Positions 36,507 to 47,490 of a stretch of DNA of 64,000 nucleotides are shown piece by piece. Origin of the DNA: Romanomermis culicivorax. Its lineage: Eukaryota; Nematoda; Enoplea; Mermithida; Mermithidae. A program made the position numbers and the translations under genes. Below the pieces are notes generated by a model. The model was not told the origin of the DNA, made no database searches, and saw only the letters and a program-made list of their open reading frames with translations. Every line of letters begins with the position of its first letter. Position 1 is the stretch's first letter. The stretch lies in NCBI GenBank assembly GCA_963922205.1, contig CAWUHX010000223.1, positions 496,001 to 560,000 on the forward strand. Direction: 5' to 3'.

Positions 36507-39500
36507 AAAAATCACAAATGAGCTTTCCTCAATTTTTTTGCTTTTATACTCTTATGGGCAGGATTACTGTAGGCTTAGTGGAACAGCAAAACCTACTGAT
36601 CTATTCCATCAAATGTCACATCTTTCTCACTTTTTCTGATGATTCATACTGAAATAAACTGTTTTTTTCTGGTTTTTTCTTATGTCACTTTTTGATCTGT
36701 CTTTCAAGTCAAATTCAATCAAAATGCACATATAAAAACTTTCTTGCTTACGTCACTTTTCTTTAGACAAGCAATCACCTTATGAGTCATTTTCTCAACT
36801 ATCTTTGTATAAAAGTATTTCTTGCCTTTTAGCTGGCCTTGATTCACAACAATGAGCATGTGAATCACTTGAGCTTCTAATACTGTACCTCACTGCTCTT
36901 TCAATTTGATATCTTTGCTACTTTCACTAGTGGAAAAACATGCCAGACTTAACCATCTTTTCATCTACATAAAATGTTTCATGTAGTGGGAAGGTTTTCA
37001 ATCGGTCAAGTCCTCTATGATGACAAGTGAAAGCCCAAAAAAGATGGTATTCTTTCCGGCGCACAGCACCGGAAATTTTTTTGGGTATATTGACATTCTG
37101 GGATGCTGGAAAATTAATTTTCCGAACATTTATTGCAAGAATTAGATTCCAATTTTGTGTTCAAGAGTCGTATTTTCTAGAATTTTACTTGAAAAATTTT
37201 AAAATCTGTAATTTATTTGTAAACTCTCATGAACTTGGTCAAAAATATATGAGTAAGAAGAGTATAAATTTTCGAAAGATATTTCCGTGAAGCTTTTGAA
37301 TTGATTTTACATTAGCAAACAAGTAATTGCATCATAAGGCATAGAGACTTGACGTATTGATCTTTCTCAAAAGGAAAAAATGTGAATCTTCATTAAATAT
37401 TATGATAAAATGTTGAAGATGACCAGTTAAAACATGAGATACTAAGTTTAAGATGATGAAAACTATTATAGATTAAGTGATAATTAAAAGTAGACATGAT
37501 AAAAGCCGCGCCTCAGCTACTTAATGAATAATGATGATTATTAAAATTATAACGGGCACCAAGCACCAGAAAATTTTGAGATTTGGACCGCCTAAAATGC
37601 ACCAAAAGGCATCTTTTCATTATGAAAACCCCAAATTTTTCTTCCACATTTGTGGAAAGACCTCAAAAATTTTTTCCACATTATAGTGCAAATGTGGAAA
37701 AAACAGTAATCAAAACTACAAGAGAATTTATGTTCAAATTTTTTATCAGAAGGAAGGTTAGGATCAGGAATATTTTCAGGTTTGGTGGAAATAGAGGAAA
37801 AATAAATGTATTCAGGTTTTTTTGTACAGGCCAGCTTGCCATGTGCAACTTGGGGAAAAATTTTAATGGCACAGATAGATTTTTGATTGCTCGCTCTAAA
37901 ATCAATAAATAAGCTGTCAAGAGCTAGCTTTCTTAAACCTCATTTGATTCATGTCGGTTTTCAACTTTCAAAACTCAATTTTCTGAATTTCGGAATTTCG
38001 AACATCAGGATTCAATTTTGTATGCAGCTATGACGACAACATTGGCAATAGCTCGAGACTGACACACATCGTTTCTCCTGGAAAAAAATCTTTGTACATG
38101 TGCAAAGATTGTCAAAATTTTTCTTTGTACAAGGGAAAAAATCTTTGTAGAGTACAAAAAAAACAGTGCTGGCAGGGCTTTTACTTTTTACTGTGTGCAG
38201 GTGTTGTTTACGATTTTTATCAGGAATTTCGGTAGCCGTGGAATGTGTATTTTAGTGTAGGTTCTAGGGGACCAGCTGCCATTGTGCAAATTAATTAGGG
38301 CGTCCTAATTGGGTCAATAGCGGCTACTGGGGTGTGGAAGGATCAAAATAATGTACTTCACATAATTTTACAGGAATGTTTGGGTGTGAATCCCAGACAA
38401 CCTTGAGACGATAAATTACGAAATGAAATAATATATAATAAATGAATATCACATACTGTATGCTATATATTTACAGTACTGCGTTAGCAGGTAGGTTACA
38501 GGTGCAGACGGAGTGCCAACAGGGGCCATGGTGTTGCTGAATTTACGGCCTCACTAATTATGGACCACATCAGGAGGTCTCAGCCTACACCTCACCAAAT
38601 CAGCTCAAAACACTACAACGACTCTGTCGGCTCCACTGTGCGCTGTCCATTTCATGTTCAGTTTCCCCGGTGACGGCCTGTAGTGGGGGAGTCCCTCCCT
38701 CGTCAGTTTTGTTTGTTCACATGACGATCGCTTAAGGCGATCTACCGCAAGGGGGAGGGGTGTTGTAGTGTGTTTCTGCCAATTTTTCACGATTTTCTAA
38801 TAGTTCTGTGAATTTCATAAAAACGCCTGCAAGTACAACATGTGCGACCGTGCTGGACCTGGCACAGCATGACAGTTACTGCAGAAGACGAATTTTGTGA
38901 ATTAGTCAGTGTGTATTATTGATTCTTCTTGTGCATATCGTCCATTATATTATGATTGCCATTTTCGCCTGTACTTTACTCGACTCGTTTTTATATTGGT
39001 AAGACCTTATTGTTTCTGGAAAGGGCGATTTTTAGATAAGTTTTATAAATAAATGTTTAGTTAGAAAAGCATTTTATTTGTGTCCAAAAGTGTGTTACCT
39101 TGTCTGACTAGTTTTAGTCAGGCCTTTCTTGAGAAGGTAGTATTCTGTTCTTGACTTCTTGCCCCTGAGTGAGGAGTCATTCGGAGGTTTAGGGCAGGCA
39201 CAGGGAAGCACTGGCCTCAAGGTCGATCCCTGGCTATCTCTCCTGAACTTCAATTCTTCTTACTGCTTTCAGCTCCTTCCTCCAACCTGATGAATGAAGG
39301 AGGCAAGAAATCGGGTAGAGCAGCAACCAAACACCCATCCCATTCACAAATACAACACGCCAACCTGTCTTACCTCCTGGAAAATTCTTGCGGTGCATGT
39401 CTGATTTAGAGACCTATAAATGACACAGAGGACTGACAGCAAACCCCATGCAGGACATAAAATCAACTGGTGGCAAACATCATTTCTCATCAACAACTAG

Positions 39501-42270
39501 CGTATGAAATGTCACGTGCTGACAAATTTTGCCCAGCGTCACATGATTCACATCATATTTTTTCCGTTATGTTTTTGGCCACATTTTGTTTTACGGTAAC
39601 TTGCATTAATTTTGTGTTCCGTTTTTATAATTTCTACATGCAATTTCTATGTGTACTTTTTACGTTTGGTTTCTGTTTCATTTTCACACTTTTATTTCCA
39701 TTTCGATTTATTATTTTCTGTTGCACACGTAGACTGCGGTATATAACCCCCTAGTCAGAATTTCCATTAAAGATAAGCTCTCTGAGCTCATCCCTGTAAT
39801 TGGAGCACAATGTGCACGTCTTATCAGTAAAAACTAGCGATGTTTCACAATGTGAAAGGCCTAGTTGGAAATTCTCACTAGATGACATTCCTATGCTAAG
39901 CATGGAGAGTGAAAACTCGCCCCAATGTTTAACATGGTGATTTGAAAAATGTCTATGTGACCATAGGCATCTTCTGCAGCGATTTCTGCAGCAGAAGTTA
40001 GCTTGGGGGTGTCTTAGCTCTGCCCAAGGCATACTATAGATTATGGGGCCCTTCAAAAGGGCTTGTTTGGTTAACTTTGCACTCACTTTTGGGCCTAAAC
40101 CCTCTCCTGCATTTTTAGCCTACAACTCCAAGTTCATCAACTTCGTTTATTATAATTTGCATATTTTGCCTGCGTCCGCCCCCCTTTATTAATAAATTTA
40201 CATATTCGCCTTTGGTCTCCCTTGCATTGCCAGTTACGGTAACCCAACCTTAGGAGTTTACCCCGTCGCCTGTTGATCGAGAACCCCCGTCGCCTCCTCG
40301 AGGAAACCTTTTGATACCGTCGCCCACCGACTTGCATTCACTTACTCTCCATGCCATATTGCTTTCGGATTATTGAACCTGCTTCCCCGCCAACCGCAGG
40401 ACCCACGTTTTGACCCTTGAACCCATCACCCAGCGCGGAGTACATTGAGAAGAGGATTTAATGAGTCTTCTCAGGGGTTGTTATTGTTGAGGGTATATTT
40501 GTGGGAATCCTCCTTAAGCTAGTTTTCCCTTGAGAGTACCCTCAGTTGAGAAAGTCCTCGGACCCTTAAGGTCAGGGTCAATTAGGGGATTTAGGTTGAC
40601 AATCGGGTGCCCTACAGTAAGCCATTCTGCAAACAGCACCGTCCCTCATTCTCAGTGAATGAAGACTAGGGATTGCCACCCCTGACCCGGCCGTGTTGTC
40701 CATTATTCTACAGCTGAACCCTAGGACAAGGCGGAGGTACACTATAGGTTCTCCTGTGGTAGTACCAGCTGGGTAAGGTTCCCGAAGTAGATACATAAGC
40801 GAGCCACCCGAGGGGGTCACAGTAAGCCACTTGCAGTGACATGGCCATATTTTCTCTGAATATGGTATGATTCTTTACTCATCAATGTGATTGTCCTAAT
40901 TCATTTTATGTGACATGGCCCCAATTTCTACTTAATCTGACATGACGAGGCTAGAAAATCGACCTTTAAGTCTGGCTCCACAGATCTTGGGAAGGAATTC
41001 TTTACCCTTTTTAGTGGAGATACCTCTTTCAATTTGGTAAAATTTTGTTCTGAGTGGGGAAACCTCTCTCAAATCATGAGAATCGCCACTTGAGTGGGGA
41101 AACCTCTCTCAGGTCAGCTGATTCGCATTCTGAGTAGGACTACTGACCCTTAGGATGATCTTTTGCCCTCATGTAAGTTGGATACGCCCTTAAGCAGGTA
41201 CACTGCCCCTTAGGTCGGAAATGGCCCTTATGTTCAAGTTCATCACCAACTCAAACAGCACCGCGTTTGAGCAGAGTTTCATTACTGTAAGTCGGGATTA
41301 GCCCCAACGTGATCAAATTGATGATTCTTGTGTGTAATTTATTGCCTTATGCATGTTGTAACGCCCGTAAGCTTTAATACATCCCCTGGTGTCAGGTTTT
41401 CCCCCAGAGTCGATCCCCAAGAGTCATAATTTCCCAGAGTTGAGTTTAAATAGAGTATTCTGCCTCAATCTCCTCTGAGTTTTCTTCTTTTATGTTTTCT
41501 TTTTTTTCCTTTTCTTTAAATTGGGCTTTCCTCCACTGCTTGTGATCGGGTAGGTTACTGTACCGTTGTATGGCTATTTGGTTATAGTACGACTGCGTTT
41601 TGCAAGTACTCTGACTACAGTATACCTGGGTATGGTACTTGAGTATCACAGCCCATGAGGTTCTACAACCCCTGAGGGTTTTGGGATCTCCAATCATGAG
41701 ATACAGTACTCCTTCCACTCTTGATTCTGGACATCAAGTGTGGTTGTGATTTGTTATCTGTGTCTGGTATTTGTGTCAACACACTTCTTCAAACTTTTTC
41801 TTATCTTCACTGAGCACTAGCTTGCTCATTTTCCGGCCAAACAAGCCAAATCATACTGTTGACACATATAACATTGTACTTAGCAGATCACATTGCTTAT
41901 CTCTTCGGCCTCAAATTTTTTTTTTATTTGCTCTACTTTTTATTTTCTCAGTCATCTATAGGTAATGTGTGACACCAATAATAATAACTTTTTCACCCAC
42001 TGAATTTTCTTATCTCAAAAATCAAATCAAATAAAAACTAATAACCCATTTTCTCTTCTTTCAAAACAACCAAATTAAAATTTTATCCTTTTCCTAAATC
42101 AAACATTCTCACTTCATTTCTATTCAGAAAAAAAAAATTTTTACCAGTCACACATACGTCATAGTTGACAACCCTTCAGTAGGTCATTCTTATTATTTTT
42201 CCACCCACTGTACGATCTTCTTTCTCTTCTGTCTCTGTAGGCCATTGCCCATGGTGATGATCTTACTGAT
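36507..42270. other. Long stretch without recognisable genes
   Basis: Neither strand has a frame with recognisable domains. Frames near 37,583-37,912, 39,470-39,754 and 40,137-40,337 look like chance openings. A Cys/His-rich frame on the - strand at 39,751-40,086 (CCRNRCRRCLWSHRHF, KTCTLCSNYRDEL) could be a decayed gag-like or zinc-binding fragment but matches nothing I know. A perfect 7-bp hairpin, CTGACTA-GTTT-TAGTCAG, lies at 39,104-39,121. GTATATAACC at about 39,737 resembles a TATA box. GC content rises between 38.2 and 41.5 kb, suggesting different origins for the pieces. Confidence 0.5.
41011..41170. repeat. Short tandem repeat, 40-bp unit
   Basis: TGAGTGGGGAAACCTCTCTC occurs at 41,051 and 41,091. 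A diverged form, TTAGTGGAGATACCTCTTTC, starts at 41,011, and TGAGTAGGACTACTGACCCT at 41,131 continues the same 40-base phase. About four units are present. Confidence 0.7.
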
Positions 42271-42279
42271 GGTGACCAC

Positions 42280-43100
42280 TGACGTCAGCAACAACATCTT
42301 ATCGTGTTGTTGTTATGAGGTGCAGTGTCTTAGGGACCCTACCTCTGATGTCCCCAACTACCTTATATGCTGCTGATGCACTGAGGCATGACTAGCTAGA
42401 TCATGCCTCTGACATCAGCAATGGCTGCATAGCATGTAGCCATTCAGGGGTTGCTGGTTCTCTGTATCCTCCCCCTGTGTCTGCAACAGCTGCATCCCTT
42501 GCTGTTGCTTTGAGATGTAGGTGGCCCTCCAGCTCTACCTCTGACGACAGCAATGGCAATGTAACATGTTGTTATTGCGGGATGGTGACCGTATGGCACT
42601 ATCTCTCTGACGTCTGCAACAGCAGAGGTTCGTGTTGTTGCACTAGGACTGGTCGGGTATACCCGTTTCAGTCTTTGACATCAGCAACAACAATGCTACA
42701 TGTTGTTGTTCGGAGATGTGAGACCTTACAAACTGCACATCTGGCGTCTGCAGCAACTGCATCTCTCATCATTGCTGTAGGATAACTGAGACTCAGCTAT
42801 TACCTTCTGACGTCAGCAACGGTGATGCTCGGTGTTGCTGTAGCAGGGTTGCTGGCCTTAGGGCCCTACCTACTGATGTCTGCAATGATAATGTTTCTAT
42901 TACAGTATCAGAGTTGAGACTTTACAGTCCCATTCTGGCGTCAGGAACGGCAATGCTCCATGTTGCCGTAAGGGGTTTGTGGCCATAGGCTCTTACTTTT
43001 GGCGTACATACTGCAATATGAGACTATGGCACTTGCATCTCAGTCACCTGAGGTCAGCACGGAGTGTCTGGTGCTGTATATTACATCTTTTGACGTCAGC
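42280..43100. repeat. Tandem array of about 66-bp hairpin units with covarying stems
   Basis: Units recur every 63-68 bases. Most start with a TGACGTCA-like word (perfect at 42,280, 42,808 and 43,091) followed by CAGCAA and then an inverted repeat. Stems seen: AACAACA/TGTTGTT (42,290/42,305), AATGGCTGCAT/ATGTAGCCATT (42,420/42,434), GCAACAGC/GCTGTTGC (42,483/42,501), GCAAT/ATTGC plus an inner stem (42,550/42,574), GCAACAGCA/TGTTGTTGC (42,616/42,633), CTGCAGCAA/TTGCTGTAG (42,748/42,772), CAGCAAC/GTTGCTG (42,814/42,834), ACGGCAA/TTGCCGT (42,947/42,963) and CAGCAC/GTGCTG (43,055/43,071). The arms differ between units but remain complementary, with some G-T pairs. The array lies just upstream of gag and may be the leader or LTR region of that retroelement. 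Confidence 0.75.
42383..42409. repeat. Perfect inverted repeat, 9-bp arms
   Basis: GAGGCATGA and TCATGCCTC flank CTAGCTAGA, a nearly palindromic loop. It lies between units of the hairpin array and does not carry the CAGCAA stem. Confidence 0.7.
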
Positions 43101-43351
43101 ACGGGGTTACTGTGGGTTTACAAGATGCTACCTGAGCCATAGGTGATTGCTGGGATATGACCCTCTCACCTAGGACTCTTGTCCATGGGTTGTATCTGCG
43201 TATCACTGATGCCTGGGAAACATCGGTTGACATGCTCATTCAGCCTGAGATGCACTTGGGCCGTGATACTGATCAGGTTGTCCGCCTGGGTAGCGGCACT
43301 GATTGATCAGCACGTGACCACCTTCAAAGCTTAAACTGCAGGTTATGCAGC

Positions 43352-43845
43352 TTTAACTGCAAACTGCGGATCATGCATATAAAATCACATTTCTGGAGTC
43401 TTGCCTAACAGGTCCTGCTTTTGCATCCTACTGGGACTTTAGCAGTGGCACTCAGCAGCCTACTTGCTACGAAGAGTTCACGGCTTTTCTAAGGAAAGAC
43501 TTTCCGGTAGGGCATGACTCAGATCTGCACCAGCAGTTGATCGAAGATCGTCTGCAGAAGCCGTCTGAGTGTGCGATAGTCTACCTTGAGCACCTTAAGA
43601 GACTGTCCAGGGTGGCTTATCCAGTTCTCGCGACTGACGTTAGAGATTCGATTATAAAACCTATCTTCCTGCAAGGGTTGAGACCAGTCCTCCAAGATAG
43701 TATTAAGTTCAGGGAGTTTACAACTCTTGAAGAGACTCTCAAAGCAGCCTGTTACACAGAATCACAGATTTTTTGGGATGAGATTAGGTATACTGCCCAA
43801 TCTAATGCTTTTTCTCTTCAGAACAAAAGACTGCCAACAACGTAA
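43352..43845 (+). pseudogene. Retroelement Gag (capsid region), interrupted
   Basis: An open stretch of about 165 codons includes ADHAYKITFLESCLTGPAFA, YEEFTAFLRKDFP, LQKPSECAIVYLEHLKRLS and FLQGLRPVLQDSIKFREFTT. This order (a weak-homology region, then an E-x-x-x-x-Y..L pattern, then F-x-x-G-L-R-P and TLEE) is the layout of capsid domains in Ty3/Gypsy-type Gag. No ATG begins the frame and a stop lies immediately upstream, so the 5' part is lost or shifted. The frame ends at 43,845, while the zinc-knuckle part continues in other frames. It would form the virus-like particle shell. Confidence 0.7.
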
Positions 43846-43925
43846 GGTCAATGTCAAATCAAAGGGGCACCACTCAACATTTGTCAGCAACGCCGTCCGG
43901 CGAGATTTGATGTCTACAATCGGAG

Positions 43926-44351
43926 ATGGTCCGGCTTACAAATCATGTTGCTCGACTTACAGCTCAGCAAACGGCCCCACCTCTGAGAAATCCGATGCCG
44001 TCAATAACGCCATCAGCGCGCATCCAAAACGCTGGCGATTGCCCATCAGGAGCACATTTACAGATGTGCTCTTACCATGGATGCTGCACCCACAACGACG
44101 CTAGTTGCCCAGCCCAACATCCCAACAGCGCCAGCCCTAGCAACACCACCGCCACTGGCGCCAGCTGTTGCTATTTTTGTCGAACGAGGGCACACCCGAC
44201 TGACCAATGTGACAGACCCTGTTCGCATTGCCGACAAATACAAGTGCACAGGGCCATGGCCTGCCCACATCAGACTCCGACAATGCCTGGTGAGACTAAC
44301 TTTCATAGCACTGGTTACTCTCTTCAGGGGGCAAGTGGAAATTTTCGGTGA
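43926..44351 (+). pseudogene. Gag nucleocapsid part with zinc knuckles, different frame
   Basis: The frame has CSYHGCCTHNDASC, a C..HG.C.H....C pattern common in gag of invertebrate retroelements, followed by CYFCRTRAHPTDQC (C-x2-C-x4-H-x4-C, a classical CCHC knuckle) and CSHCRQIQVHRAMAC. It is out of frame with the capsid part, implying one or more shifts between 43,845 and about 44,000. In the family this part binds genomic RNA. Confidence 0.65.
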
Positions 44352-44907
44352 TATGCTAATCCACCTCTTAACAGGACAGGGAACCAATATCGGCCACCCC
44401 CGCGGCAAAATAATGCTGTGGAGGCTACTGACAGTCTTCCTCACCCAGATCTCTTTGATCTGAATGATGAAGTTCTGGCTGAAAAGCTGGCCGATCATTC
44501 ACAATTGTGTTACCCTGTCTGTGAAATCAGTATAGGGTTTTCAGCTGCCACAGTGGTTTTAGCACCAACTCTGTTATCGGCCTTGCCACTGCCGCTGCTG
44601 AAATATGCCACGTCGGTCAATGTAAACCCATCAAGTATGCCAAAAACGACTGGTGACGTCAGCCTGGTCACTTCATATCGACCGACGGAAGGTACACCGG
44701 CGCCTCAGGCCCATTTTGTGGCCCAAAGACTGCCATCCAAATTCCTACGGACTCGGCCCTGGAGGTCATTGGTCAATTTGAATCAATGAATCTGCTAGGT
44801 ATACTACCTTCTTTTTCTGACATTTCAGGTCTGGAAATCAGATATCCTTATAAGTCACCAGCTTTAATGATTTCTCATTTACAGATTCCTCATCCGTCAC
44901 CAATGCG

Positions 44908-45504
44908 ATGCTGACCATTTGGTCAAGGGATTTGGCCAAAAAGTATCTGCACGTCCCATGGGTGCTACTCAACGAGCCATTCAAGGTTGAGGTGCTTAGG
45001 GCGGCCGACGTGGTGCTTTCGGCCCCAGCCGCACTGCAGATATGGGGGCCCAACATTGCTTGATGAGCGCTCAAGTTTATCGCGGATGGAACTATTGGCG
45101 CCACCCCGGTGGACAAGATCCTGTTGGGTGGTGAACCGTCGTCACCCGCTGTGGATGCCATCCGCCGAGCTGTCGAACCGGCAAGCCGCAACGTGGAGCC
45201 CACAGCAGTCGTTGCTGCATTACTGTCAAGGACGACAACAGGAGTCCAAACACTGACGGCGATTGCCCAGCAGCAACCAGTGGCTGCTGCAGAACTGCCA
45301 CCCACAGTGGCCAACGCCTTTGGAGAGATGTTGCATGCTGTCAATGACGATGTCAGCATCATCAAGGCGTCGCCATTCCCGACTGCAACTGCCCCACAGT
45401 CCCTGAAGATTGGCGTTCTTTGCGAAGTCCACCCATGCGGGGGCTTGGTCATTGACTTCCCGGACGAGGAGCCGATATCATCCGAGGACAATGACAAAGA
45501 ATGA
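44908..45504 (+). pseudogene. Ala/Val-rich frame between gag and env-like genes, unknown
   Basis: One frame is open from 44,908 to 45,504 apart from a double stop TGATGA at 45,061-45,066. It contains [20 protein letters not shown] and a long Ala/Thr/Val-rich middle, and it ends in an acidic segment ([16 protein letters not shown]). I see no reverse transcriptase YxDD box, RNase H or integrase signature here or in 44,400-44,900, so the expected pol gene appears absent. It could be the C-terminal tail of a deleted polyprotein. Confidence 0.35.
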
Positions 45505-46201
45505 AACCGCCAGATGGGCCCACACTGTACATATTGGTGTATATTTACGAACACCATTTGTAAACAGCTTGTACATAATAGATTGGGCCTTTGTGACACT
45601 ACTGTTCCTTGGGATGAGCTCTGCAATACATGCTACTCAGTACCAATTTTGTGGTCTTTCAAGAAGCGGTCATCAACTTGAGCTACCTCAAAAAGTTGAA
45701 TGCAAGCCACCAAAATCCTCATGGAGTCCATGACACATGAATGTTACAGTGTATATTCCTAGTTCTGATCCAATCACTACTTTAGCATGGAAGTGCACTT
45801 TGCCAAACCGTATGGTGTGCACCAACACTGGTTTTTTCGGATCTAGGGGCATTACTGTAGACGTCATTAACACTCAGCATCTAGCGCCTGCCCCTTGTAC
45901 GCTAGCACATTGCAGGAAGGTGTTTGGTTTACAAAAGCTTGTGGAAATACGCCCTGGCTTTTATAGCACTAACCAAATGCTGGAAGTGATGTACTCATGG
46001 TGCTGCAGTGACGTCTGCAAGACGGTGACCAACCTCTTCATGGAGGAGGGACAGGTCGCTTTGTGGGATAGCACTACAGCTCTAAGTACCTTAGGAGATG
46101 TAGGTGGATGCAGTCCCACTGCAGGTCAATGTACTACTCTGGATGGGGTAATCGTTTGGCCAGCAACAAACTTTACAGCACAGTGTCATTATCGTCCTTA
46201 G
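45491..46201 (+). pseudogene. Envelope-like secreted/membrane protein, one in-frame stop
   Basis: An ATG at 45,491 is followed by a short N-region and a hydrophobic signal-like segment ([17 protein letters not shown]), then a cysteine-rich ectodomain with at least eleven Cys (for example CTLAHCRKVF, SWCCSDVC) and N-x-T glycosylation sites (NVT, NFT). A TGA at 45,731-45,733 interrupts; the same frame is open on both sides and ends TAG at 46,199-46,201. Position downstream of gag and this build suggest a retroelement envelope. I cannot name its family, and no fusion peptide or C-terminal anchor is present, so it is probably also truncated. Confidence 0.45.
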
Positions 46202-46248
46202 GGCAATTACACTGTGTCTGTGTCAGGGAAAGTAGTAAGGCCGGCCCG

Positions 46249-46452
46249 TATAGGTCGTACGCTTAAGGATACCCTATCTTTTGTGTACGACCTATAATTT
46301 GTCACTTTCGGTCGATTTATAGGTCGTACAGTAAACATATACGATTGGCTTTTATCGGATTTACAGGTCCTACAGTAAACATATACGGTCAATTTCTTCA
46401 TCGATTTATAGGTCGTGCAGTAAACATATACGGTCGATTTATAGGTCGTACG
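46249..46452. repeat. Clustered repeats around TATAGGTCGTAC
   Basis: TATAGGTCGTAC (46,249-46,260) and GTACGACCTATA (46,285-46,296) form a perfect 12-bp inverted repeat. Four further direct copies of a unit like GATTTATAGGTCGTACAGTA plus AACATATACGG follow at about 46,314, 46,358, 46,402 and 46,436, each varying slightly. No gene is present. Confidence 0.75.
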
Positions 46453-46474
46453 GTTAAGAATGCATGTTCTTGAG

Positions 46475-46500
46475 TTACCGTAATAGTAGAATTACGGTAA
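46475..46500. repeat. Perfect 10-bp inverted repeat
   Basis: TTACCGTAAT, a six-base loop AGTAGA, then ATTACGGTAA. Confidence 0.7.
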
Positions 46501-46621
46501 TTTTTCGATTATGGTAATAAATGTGTTACTGTGGGTGGAAAAGGAAAATCAATGATGAATGCAAAAAGGAAAACTAAAATGAACAAAAAATGGAAAAGAA
46601 ATAAAAAGAGATTGTGTGTAA

Positions 46622-47490
46622 AAACGGCTTCCCCTCTGGGAAGAGGAAGCCCTCAAAAATTTGCACCCCGGACCCCCTTTGTCAAAAGGGTGCCACCTGC
46701 AGGTGTAAATATATTTCGGAGGTCCCATTTTCTGAATGATCGTTCAAGTCAACAAATGTCAGAATGCTCAATCTGGTCAGTAATGGTCTGTTTAATGAGT
46801 AAAATCTCGGGAGAGTCAATATGCGATGAAATATTATCCTTACGGGTGCATGCGTATAAAGTTTGATGTTCTGCCAAAAATGACTAAGAAGGTCTTTTAT
46901 AAAAATGACCAGAGCGAGCTGGCCATAAAAAGCATGTAGACAAATAAGGTCTTTTATAGAAAAGGACCATAATGAGCTGGTCGTAAAAAGCGTGTAGAAA
47001 AATTGGAGAGTTGAAAAAATCTTTACGTATCAATAATTTTTAATTTGATGCAACATTCTATTTTATTATAAAACTTTTGAAACACTATTTTATTTTTGTT
47101 TATTGCCAAAATACTGTAATCTAAATACAAAAATAATAATGTGAACAAAAAAATGGTGAACAAAATAGAAAGAAAGAAAGAAAACATTTATAAAATTGAC
47201 CCCCTCCACCCACGGAGGAGGTCATTCAAAAAAAGCGCCCTCGGGCTCCAAAATAAGAGGTGCGCCGTCTGCAGGTTCACAGAATAACTAATCGGAAGCC
47301 CTGCATACAGAACGATTGTACATAAATCATCCAAATTAGAAAGGTCTTCTAGATCAGAATGCTCAATTCCACTTATAAAAACTCTAAGAGCCTATAAAAC
47401 TTGAAACATTATTCCTACGGGTTTATACTTATAAGGTCGTAAATGACCAAATTCTTTTATAGAAAAATGGGCATAAAACGCGTGTAGAAA
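46622..47490. repeat. Diverged tandem segment duplication with hairpins
   Basis: Two blocks about 570 bases apart share order: a GC hairpin (GGCTTCC/GGAAGCC at 46,626-46,651; GACCCCCTCC/GGAGGAGGTC at 47,198-47,223), a CTGCAGGT word, CAGAATGCTCAAT, TTATCCTTACGGGT or ATTCCTACGGGT, and a GGTCTTTTATA..GCGTGTAGAAAA element. The first block also holds a perfect 12-bp palindrome, CACCTGCAGGTG, at 46,694-46,705. A shorter copy of the last element is repeated at 46,890 and 46,945. No gene is seen. Confidence 0.55.

Noticed and set aside
37583-37912. 109-codon basic frame with an overlapping opposite frame
   Set aside because: AT-rich chance opening. The start is not ATG, composition is simple and there is no motif or context.
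42477-42785. 102-codon Ser/Cys/Val-rich frame across the hairpin array
   Set aside because: It begins at a non-ATG codon and simply translates several repeat units; there is no domain.
44838-45626. 262-codon frame on the - strand
   Set aside because: It lies opposite the gag-env interval, has a low-complexity Ser/Thr/Ala composition mirroring the + strand Ala/Thr/Val-rich frame, and no recognisable motif. It is most likely a GC-rich shadow frame.
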